Assembly (NCBI GenBank): GCA_026993525.1
Contig: JALWSS010000092.1
Span: 1 to 64,000 of the forward strand
DNA length: 64,000 bases
Direction: 5' to 3'
From: Saprospiraceae bacterium
Lineage (GTDB): Bacteria > Bacteroidota > Bacteroidia > Chitinophagales > Saprospiraceae
In this document: positions 57,776-64,000 of the stretch, in pieces
Layout: each line of letters begins with the position of its first letter
Numbering within the stretch: position 1 is the first letter of the stretch
Program-made: the position numbers and the translations under genes
The notes under the pieces: generated by a model
The model's input: only the letters and a program-made list of their open reading frames with translations
What the model was told of the DNA's origin: nothing
Database searches by the model: none

Positions 57776-59416
57776 ATGAACAAAGCCTCCAATCTTTACC
57801 GAAGCGAAATAGCCGCTGAGTTGCAAAAAGAGCCCTTTGACCTGCTGGTGGTGGGCGGAGGCATCACCGGAGCGGGCATTGCCCTGGATGCCGCATCCAG
57901 GGGCCTCAGTGTGGCACTGGTAGAACGGGAGGACTTTGCCTCGGGAACCAGCAGCAAGTCCACCAAACTCATCCACGGCGGGCTGCGCTACCTGAAAAAC
58001 CTGGAATTCTTACTGGTGAGGGAGGTCGGCCGGGAGCGGGCGGTGGTGCACGGGCTGGCACCCCACCTGGTAGTGCCCGAAAAGATGCTCTTGCCCATTC
58101 TGAAAAAAGGTACCTTCGGAAAATTCAGCACCTCCATCGGGCTTTGGCTCTATGATCTGCTGGCCGGGGTGAAAGGTGATGACCGACGCAGGATGCTGGC
58201 CCGGCAGGCCACCGTTTCGGAAGAACCCCTGGCAGAGCGCCCCGACCTGCTGGGAAGCGGCCTGTACGCCGAATACCGCACCGACGACGCCCGGCTGACC
58301 ATCGAGGTGGTGAAAACGGCGATCCGGCACGGGGCGGTTTGTCTCAATTATTGCCCCGTTGAAGATTTTCACTACGAACGTGGAAAATTGGCCGGGGTAC
58401 TCTGCCGGGATGCTGTCAATGGCAACATCATTCCGGTGGCAGCACGGCAAATCGTCAATGCGGCCGGCCCCTGGGTGGATCACCTTCGGCGAAAGGACAA
58501 CTCGCTGAAAGGCAAACACCTCTTCCTCTCCAAAGGCGTACACATCGTGGTGCCCCGCGAGCGCCTGCCCCTGAAACACAGCGTCTATTTCGACGTGCCC
58601 GACGGGCGGATGATGTTTGCCATACCCCGGCACCGATGCACCTACCTGGGCACCACCGACACGGCTTACGAAGGCAAACCGGAGCAGGTGGCAGCGGATG
58701 CAAACGATGTTCACTACATCCTGGATGGCGCCAATGCCATGTTTCCTTCGGTAAATCTGGAAACGGGGGATGTGGAAAGTACCTGGGCAGGGTTGAGACC
58801 GCTCATTTACGAAGAAGGAAAAAGCCCCGGGGAGATGAGCCGGAAAGACGAAATTTTTGAATCCGGGAGCGGACTGATCTCCATCGCCGGCGGCAAACTG
58901 ACGGGCTATCGCCTCATGGCAAGGAAAGTGGTGGACCTGGTTTTGCGAAGAATGAAAAAAAACAAAAACACCACATACGGCCCGTCCAGAACCCACCACA
59001 TACCCCTCAGCGACCAGCCCTTTGCGAACACCGCTGAAGTGCGCCATTTTGAAGAAGATCTTCTGAAAACCGTCCGCCAGGCCGGCCTGCCCGCCTGGAA
59101 GTGCTATGCGCTGACTGAAATGTTCGGCCGGCATGCGCAAGGCATCGTGGAAGCCGCCATACAACTGGGCGGAGGAGAGGAAGCCCTCATCAGAGCAGAA
59201 CTGCACCACAGCCTGGAACACGAACTTCTGGCCACACCCCTCGACTTTTACGAGCACCGCAGCGGCCGGCTTTTCTTCGAAATAGACTCGGTGCAACCCT
59301 CCCTCGATTTTGTAATTTCGGAATTCAAAATTGCCTTTGGCTGGTCAGAGGAGCAGGCGCTGAACGCCACCGGAAAAGTGAACCGGGAAATCAGCCGGGC
59401 AAAGGTTTTTTTGTGA
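57776..59416 (+). CDS. glpD: Glycerol-3-phosphate dehydrogenase (FAD, aerobic type)
   Basis: 546 residues. N-terminal FAD motif VVGGGITGAGIALDAASRG, the GTSSKSTKLIHGGLRYL segment and RHRCTYLGTTDTAY confirm the GlpD/GlpA family; the C-terminal helical domain is full length. It oxidises glycerol-3-phosphate to dihydroxyacetone phosphate at the inner membrane, passing electrons to quinone. No glpK or glpF nearby. Carries a TTTRCCGAAGGAAA motif (58742-58755), read as FPSVN, i.e. a different frame from the other genes that contain it. Confidence 0.96.
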   Translation: MNKASNLYRSEIAAELQKEPFDLLVVGGGITGAGIALDAASRGLSVALVEREDFASGTSSKSTKLIHGGLRYLKNLEFLLVREVGRERAVVHGLAPHLVVPEKMLLPILKKGTFGKFSTSIGLWLYDLLAGVKGDDRRRMLARQATVSEEPLAERPDLLGSGLYAEYRTDDARLTIEVVKTAIRHGAVCLNYCPVEDFHYERGKLAGVLCRDAVNGNIIPVAARQIVNAAGPWVDHLRRKDNSLKGKHLFLSKGVHIVVPRERLPLKHSVYFDVPDGRMMFAIPRHRCTYLGTTDTAYEGKPEQVAADANDVHYILDGANAMFPSVNLETGDVESTWAGLRPLIYEEGKSPGEMSRKDEIFESGSGLISIAGGKLTGYRLMARKVVDLVLRRMKKNKNTTYGPSRTHHIPLSDQPFANTAEVRHFEEDLLKTVRQAGLPAWKCYALTEMFGRHAQGIVEAAIQLGGGEEALIRAELHHSLEHELLATPLDFYEHRSGRLFFEIDSVQPSLDFVISEFKIAFGWSEEQALNATGKVNREISRAKVFL

Positions 59417-59545
59417 GGTTTTTGGAAGGTTTTTTTCGGTTTTCCCCAAAAAACCCTCATAATCCCTCATAATCCTCCATAATCCCTGCCTGCCTGCCCG
59501 GCGGCAGACGGGGCGGCAGACAGGCTCCATAATCCTCCCAACCCC
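59417..59545. repeat. CATAATCC words and CCTGCCTGCC palindromes before recQ
   Basis: T-rich GTTTTTGG words, CATAATCCC/CATAATCCT words (59457-59484 and 59526-59537) and a CTGCCTGCCCGGCGGCAGAC-type palindrome (about 59487-59524) fill the gap; the recQ ATG follows within 10 bp. Confidence 0.7.
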
Positions 59546-59552
59546 TTTCACT

Positions 59553-61370
59553 ATGGGCGAACTACTTCAAAAATCCCGGGAAGCACTTCAGCGGTACTTC
59601 GGTTACAAAGAATTCCGGCCCTTGCAGGCTGAGGTCATCCAAAGCATTTACGACGGTAAAGACGTGCTGTTGCTGATGCCAACGGGCGGCGGCAAGAGCA
59701 TTTGTTACCAGATACCGGCGCTGACCCGGGCGGGCTGCTGTATCGTGGTCTCTCCGTTGATCTCGCTGATGAAAGACCAGGTGGAAGGGCTGGTGGCCAA
59801 TGGGGTGAGGGCCGCCTTTCTCAACAGTTCGCTCAGCCATGGTGAACAGCAAAAGGTGGGAAACGACCTGTACAACGGACGGCTGGACCTGCTGTACACC
59901 TCTCCGGAAAAAATGTGCAGCCAGGAGTTTTACAACCTGCTGAAGGCCGCCAAAATCAATCTCTTTGCCATTGACGAGGCGCATTGCATTTCCAGCTGGG
60001 GGCACGATTTCAGGCCGGAATACCGCAAGCTGACTTTTCTTAAAAAGAGCTTTCCTCAGGTGCCGGTCATTGCGGTGACGGCCACTGCCGACAAGCTCAC
60101 CCGGATGGACATTGCCCGGCAATTGCACCTCGACGAGCCGGAGGTCTTTGTGGCTTCCTTTGACCGGCCCAACATCTTCCTCGAGGCCCGCCCCGGACGG
60201 AAGAAATTTGAGCAAATCCGGGACTTTGTCAGGCGCCGGCCCGGCCAACCGGGCATCATCTATTGCCTGGCCAAAAAGACCACCGAAAGCCTGGCGGCCA
60301 AATTGCAGGAAGCGGGCATCGTCGCCGACAGCTACCATGCGGGTCACGATTCGCTGCGCCGCTCATCGGTGCAGGAGGATTTCATCTCGGACCGCACCCA
60401 GGTGATTTGTGCCACCATTGCCTTCGGTATGGGCATTGACAAAAGCAACGTCCGCTGGGTCATCCATTACAACCTGCCCAAAAACATCGAAAGCTATTAC
60501 CAGGAAATCGGCCGCTGCGGACGGGACGGAGCGGCTGCCCATGCCCTGTTGTTCCACAGTTTTTCGGATGTGATGACCATGCGCAGTTTTATCAGCAGTG
60601 AGCCTTCGGAAAACAGCCAGGTGTACCTCACCAAACTCGACCGGATGTACGAATATGCCACCGCCGCCATTTGCCGAAGGAAAATGCTGTTGAATTATTT
60701 CAACGAAGCCAGAGAAGAAGACTGCGGCCATTGCGATGTGTGTAAGAATCCACCCGAATACATTGACGGAACCGTGACCGCCCAAAAGGCGCTCTCGGCC
60801 GTGGCCAGGTGCAGGGAACAAATCGGTTCCGGAATGCTGGTGGACATCCTCCGGGGCTCAAAGGGCTACCAACTGGTAAATGCCGGTTATGACAAGATCA
60901 AAACCTGGGGCGCCGGCCGGGAGCACAACCAGGAAGCCTGGTTTCAGTACATCAACCAACTGATCCTTCAGGGCCTGCTGGAGGTGGCCTACGATGACCA
61001 CAACAAGCTGCGCCTGACACCGGCCGCAAAAGAGGTCCTCTTCACCGGCCGAAAAGTCAAACTGGTAAAAGCTGAAGTGCTGAAGAAAAGACAAGAAGCC
61101 AAAGCTCAGGTCAAAACCAAACGGGAACGGGTGCGCGATGATCTTTTTGAACACCTCCGGCAACTGCGCCTCCAAATCTCACGGGAAAAGGGCGTGCCGC
61201 CCTACATCATTTTCAGCGACGCCAGCCTGGAGGAAATGGCTGCCATGCGCCCAACCACCGAAGCCGATTTTGCCAATATCAACGGCGTGGGAGAACTGAA
61301 GCTCCGGGAATTCGGACAGACTTTTATTACGGCTATCCAGGAATATCTGGAGGAGGAATCGAGGAAGTGA
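59553..61370 (+). CDS. recQ: ATP-dependent DNA helicase RecQ
   Basis: 605 residues. Walker A PTGGGKS (Lys48), DEAH motif IDEAHCISSWGHDFRPEY, the helicase C-terminal GIIYCLAKKT and GRCGRDG (motif VI), a zinc-binding Cys4 set (ICRRKM; CGHCDVC), the RQC winged helix and a C-terminal HRDC domain (YIIFSDASLEEMAAMRPTTEADFANI). It unwinds DNA 3' to 5' in recombination and repair. The zinc segment contains a TTTRCCGAAGGAAA motif (60670-60683), using Arg codons CGA-AGG. Upstream ATG is at 59553. Confidence 0.97.
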   Translation: MGELLQKSREALQRYFGYKEFRPLQAEVIQSIYDGKDVLLLMPTGGGKSICYQIPALTRAGCCIVVSPLISLMKDQVEGLVANGVRAAFLNSSLSHGEQQKVGNDLYNGRLDLLYTSPEKMCSQEFYNLLKAAKINLFAIDEAHCISSWGHDFRPEYRKLTFLKKSFPQVPVIAVTATADKLTRMDIARQLHLDEPEVFVASFDRPNIFLEARPGRKKFEQIRDFVRRRPGQPGIIYCLAKKTTESLAAKLQEAGIVADSYHAGHDSLRRSSVQEDFISDRTQVICATIAFGMGIDKSNVRWVIHYNLPKNIESYYQEIGRCGRDGAAAHALLFHSFSDVMTMRSFISSEPSENSQVYLTKLDRMYEYATAAICRRKMLLNYFNEAREEDCGHCDVCKNPPEYIDGTVTAQKALSAVARCREQIGSGMLVDILRGSKGYQLVNAGYDKIKTWGAGREHNQEAWFQYINQLILQGLLEVAYDDHNKLRLTPAAKEVLFTGRKVKLVKAEVLKKRQEAKAQVKTKRERVRDDLFEHLRQLRLQISREKGVPPYIIFSDASLEEMAAMRPTTEADFANINGVGELKLREFGQTFITAIQEYLEEESRK

Positions 61371-61770
61371 GGAATTGAGGAATTGAGGAATTGAGGAATC
61401 GAGGAAGTGAGGAATTGAGGAATTGAGGAATGAGTGCACTGCAAAAAGTGGTATTCTCGTCAATCGAGGTTATTCCTTCTGGAAAAATGTCGGACAGAGT
61501 CCGACAAGATATGGTCCCGGACATCCCGAAGAAATTTCGGGACGGAACCAGCGTAGTTGCTGGCGCCTCCCGAAATCCTTCGGGACGTCCGGTGCCTCAT
61601 CCAGCCGGACTCTGTCCGGCATGTGAGCATTCAAATTTCCGTCGGAATTAATGAGTTAGGGGTTTTTGCAGTGGACTCAGGAATTGAGGAATCGAGGAAT
61701 TGAAGAATTGAGCCCCGAAAGCCGATACCGAATCCCGAAGAATTTCGGGATCGGGAGAGGGATCACTTTC
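61371..61770. repeat. GAATTGAG array and large CCCGA/TCCGG palindromes
   Basis: GAATTGAG/GAAGTGAG 8-mers (61366-61432), then palindromes with arms TCCCGAAGAAATTTCGGGA (61524-61542), CCCGAAATCCTTCGGG (61569-61584) and a TCCGGACA-type pair (61486-61500 with 61610-61620), then GAATTGAG words again and CCCGAAGAATTTCGGG (61735-61750). No gene is supported in this 400-bp gap. Confidence 0.75.
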
Positions 61771-63507
61771 TCAATTCGCAAACACCATCCTTTTCGTGTC
61801 CATCACTTTGCCGTCCACGACGATGCTGTAGGTGTACACACCGGTGACGTTGTATCCGTGGGTGTACAGCACGGTGTTGATTCCGGGTCGGAGCTGAACC
61901 GGCAGGCGTTTGATGGTGTTGCCGTTCAGGTCTGAAATGGTGATGAAAGCCTTTTCGTAAACCGGCACTTGGTGCACCATGAAATCAATGTTGGTGGCTT
62001 CGTCAAAGGGATTGGGCCGGTTCTGGAACAGTTCGATGGGCTTTGCGGGCACTTCTTCCACCGCTTCTCCGGTGGCGTTGACGGTGGCGGGAATTTTCTC
62101 TCCGGAGAAGAGGCTTTCGATGCCTTTGGCATCAACGGCGGCCACGCTGACCCACCCGCCGCCTGTGGGCCTCGGAACGGAAGCTATCGCCGAGTTCACC
62201 GTCCAGATGCTGTCAAACTCATTGCTCAGCGAGCGAAAGAAAACGCGGTATTGGCCGTAGTTCTCCGGGTCGTCAATTTCCACGTGGAGGAATTGGTCGT
62301 CTTTTGTCGTCTCAAACTCAGGTGTTTTGGGTCCGGTGGCGGCCATGGCAGCTGCCACACCGTTGATGACGGCGTTGCGCGACAGGTAGTTGAAATCCAC
62401 AAAAAAGCTGTCAATGACCTGATCGCCGTCGGTATCCACGCCGAGAATATCCGTTGTTGTGTGTTGGCGGTCGTGGTAATTGGGATTGCTGGTATTGGCG
62501 TTGCCGTGTTCGTTGGCGGAGGTGAAGCGCATGGCCGGGAAGCCCTGTTGCCGGAAGGGGATGTGATCGCCGCCTCGGCCGGTGCGGTCCTCAGCCGACA
62601 TGATGGTGAGCTGCATCGGTACGTTGACCAGGTCCATCACTTCTTCGAGGTATTGCAGTTTGATGAAGCGGGCCAGTTGTTTGTGCGGAGAGTTGATGCT
62701 GCCGGCAGAGAACAGGCGCACCTGGGTGCTGTCAATGTGGTTGAGGCCAGGGCAGGAAGGAGGCGAGGAGGTCTCCCCGCAAATGATGCCGCCAACGATG
62801 TCATTGTTCAGCACAGCCCGTATCCGGATGCCTTTGTTTTTGGCGTATTTGGCGAAGGCATCGGCGCCGTAGAGGCCCTGCTCCTCACCGATGGTGCACA
62901 TGAAAACCACCGTCCTTTTCAGGGCCAGTTGGCTCATCACCCTGGCCAGTTCGATGACCAGCGCCGATCCGCTGCCGTTGTCCTCCATGCCGTGCGCCTG
63001 GCAATCCACATCGCAAACGCTCTCGCAGCGACTGTCCAGGTGCGCTTCAATGAGGATCATGTCATCGAGGTCGCCGTCTGTTCCCGGCAAGACCGCAAAG
63101 ATGTTTCTGTGTTGCTCCATGCCGCAGATATTGCGGTCAAATTGCAGGTAGGATGGGAGCAGGCGCCCCTCGTTTTCCGAAGAAAACTGTTGGAATTTGC
63201 TGTACACCCATCGGCGCGCAGCGCCAATGCCGGCGATGGCTGAGGTGGTGTCGGAACCCGTGTTGCGGGTGTGAAAATCGTTCAGCACTTCGAGGTAGGC
63301 GTGGAGCGAGTCGGGAGACACATGCTGCAAAATGTGGGAAACGATTGCATCCGGTTGATCTATGACCTGTGAGGGTATGTAATCGGCCGGATTGTAATTG
63401 CCCAGCATCACCTGCTCAGCCACCGGATTGGTGGAAAGCATGTTGCTCTGACTCATTACCGCCCCTGTGAAGGCGACAGAAAACAAAAGGGTGAAATAAC
63501 TTCTCAT
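61771..63507 (-). CDS. Secreted M28 peptidase with T9SS C-terminal sorting domain
   Basis: 578 residues. Signal peptide (FTLLFSVAFTGAVMS), M28 catalytic domain with zinc ligands in IEAHLDSRCE, EDNGSGSAL, TIGEEQGLYG, LNNDIVGG and YHDRQHTTTD (the general base Glu is in GEEQ), an Fn3-like domain, and a C-terminal type A sorting domain (LFQNRPNPFDEATNIDFMV to DTKRMVFAN). It is an extracellular Zn aminopeptidase/carboxypeptidase exported by the type IX system. The sorting domain is direct evidence that this organism has a T9SS. Confidence 0.95.
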   Translation of the reverse strand: MRSYFTLLFSVAFTGAVMSQSNMLSTNPVAEQVMLGNYNPADYIPSQVIDQPDAIVSHILQHVSPDSLHAYLEVLNDFHTRNTGSDTTSAIAGIGAARRWVYSKFQQFSSENEGRLLPSYLQFDRNICGMEQHRNIFAVLPGTDGDLDDMILIEAHLDSRCESVCDVDCQAHGMEDNGSGSALVIELARVMSQLALKRTVVFMCTIGEEQGLYGADAFAKYAKNKGIRIRAVLNNDIVGGIICGETSSPPSCPGLNHIDSTQVRLFSAGSINSPHKQLARFIKLQYLEEVMDLVNVPMQLTIMSAEDRTGRGGDHIPFRQQGFPAMRFTSANEHGNANTSNPNYHDRQHTTTDILGVDTDGDQVIDSFFVDFNYLSRNAVINGVAAAMAATGPKTPEFETTKDDQFLHVEIDDPENYGQYRVFFRSLSNEFDSIWTVNSAIASVPRPTGGGWVSVAAVDAKGIESLFSGEKIPATVNATGEAVEEVPAKPIELFQNRPNPFDEATNIDFMVHQVPVYEKAFITISDLNGNTIKRLPVQLRPGINTVLYTHGYNVTGVYTYSIVVDGKVMDTKRMVFAN

Positions 63508-63578
63508 GGTCGGGAATTATTGAGTTCTCTGAAAAAAGTCATTTTGCGTTGGAGTTGACCGCAATTGAAGTTGGTTTG

Positions 63579-63735
63579 AGGGTTATGGAGGGTTATGACC
63601 CCGATATTCATCGGGGATGAAGGGTTATGAAGGGTTATGAAGGATTATGAAGGTTGGGGACTGGGCTACCTCCTCTCTCAACCCCTCTCAACTTCTCTCA
63701 ACTTCTCTCAACTTCTCTCAACTTCTCTCAACGAT
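63579..63735. repeat. GGTTATGAAG and CTCAACTTCT word arrays with a CCCCGAT palindrome
   Basis: GGGTTATGA words, one CCCCGATATTCATCGGGG palindrome (63599-63616, nearly the same as in the composite repeats at 45643 and 53405), then CTCAACTTCT decamers (63676-63732). The rest of the gap to 63905 shows nothing recognisable. Confidence 0.75.
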
Positions 63736-63905
63736 AATTTTAATTTGCCTCTAAGATAGGTGTTGTTACATTTATTTTTAGACTTGACCGGGGAATACTC
63801 AAAATGTCATCGCAAAGGGATGCCTGATTGACCTTCGGGGAATAAATCGGAAGCTTCCGGTAATACCCGGGTGCAGGCGGCAGTTATCAACGGCAAACCT
63901 GCCTT

Positions 63906-64000
63906 ATGAGAGATTTACTGCTCCTGTTTCTGTTTTTCACTTCGTCAATACTTCATTCACAATCTTCTGACACCCTCTGGCAATACTGGCACAAAAACCA
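63906..64000 (+). CDS. Start of a secreted protein (3' truncated by window edge)
   Basis: ATG at 63906 begins a good signal peptide (MRDLLLLFLFFTSSILHSQ) followed by SSDTLWQYWHKN to the window edge. The N-terminus resembles Bacteroidota exported TPR/histidine-kinase-type or peptidase proteins, but 31 residues are too few to name the family. Confidence 0.7.
   Translation, partial: MRDLLLLFLFFTSSILHSQSSDTLWQYWHKN

Noticed and set aside
58010-59296. 428-residue frame antisense to glpD
   Set aside because: Shadow of a well-supported gene; no start region or domain on that strand.

Overview
The window looks like a chromosomal segment of a Bacteroidota bacterium, most likely from the Saprospiria/Saprospiraceae group. 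Four things point there: a secreted M28 peptidase carrying a type IX secretion (T9SS) C-terminal sorting domain; many lipoproteins and carboxypeptidase-regulatory or TPR/PD40/OmpA envelope proteins; TAnnTTTG-type -7 promoter boxes with almost no Shine-Dalgarno sequences; and long, word-repeat-filled intergenic regions. The group assignment is inference; no rRNA gene is present to settle it.

Layout. 0-7 kb: tail of an unknown gene, ychF, a GMC oxidoreductase, a small secreted protein, cvpA and mnmG. 7-11 kb: a cluster of poorly known small genes (winged helix, Cys-rich protein, YegP-like protein, CxxC protein, SARP-type regulator with a degenerate receiver). 11-18 kb: fabG, a metallo-beta-lactamase-fold phosphodiesterase, a helical-repeat protein, a candidate small RNA, a TPR-adenylate cyclase and a DUF4920 protein. 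18-25 kb: a secreted MORN-caspase protein, a TSUP permease, moaD-moaE, a DUF3179 fusion protein and a lipoprotein serpin. 25-29 kb: glnS, then a toxin-antitoxin pair embedded in repeats and a lipoprotein. 29-35 kb: a leftward block of kynU, ccmB, ccmC, ccmD and glutamate dehydrogenase. 35-45 kb: DUF1801, hutI, a lipoprotein, a large TPR-PD40-OmpA protein, a glycogen-type phosphorylase and an M48 protease. 45-54 kb: a 1880-residue alpha-2-macroglobulin and a lipoprotein, flanked by inverted copies of a composite repeat. 54-64 kb: a bacterial PH-domain membrane protein, an AstE-like hydrolase, a C1 peptidase, glpD, recQ and the M28 peptidase; a truncated gene runs off the right edge.

The genes form a mix of housekeeping functions (tRNA modification, GlnRS, RecQ, lipid synthesis), amino-acid and glycerol catabolism (kynU, hutI, gdh, glpD), cytochrome c maturation, and a heavy envelope/protease/antiprotease component (serpin and macroglobulin against C1, M28, M48 and caspase-like proteases). 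There is no phage, IS transposase, CRISPR array, tRNA or rRNA that I can see.

The most unusual signal is not a gene. The octamer TTGCGAAG (29 sites, both strands) and the 14-mer TTTRCCGAAGGAAA (7 exact sites plus one 13/14 match) are scattered through coding and non-coding DNA far above chance. The 14-mer is read in several frames as different peptides, so it is conserved as DNA. Together with a CCCGAAGGG form they share a GAA tri-loop mini-hairpin, and they resemble a genome-wide DNA signal such as an uptake sequence. Other strong signals are a MITE-like element with long terminal inverted repeats in two copies, a 93-bp tandem array of terminator hairpins, an array of covarying TGAA/TTCA hairpins, and intergenic arrays of 7-10-bp words.
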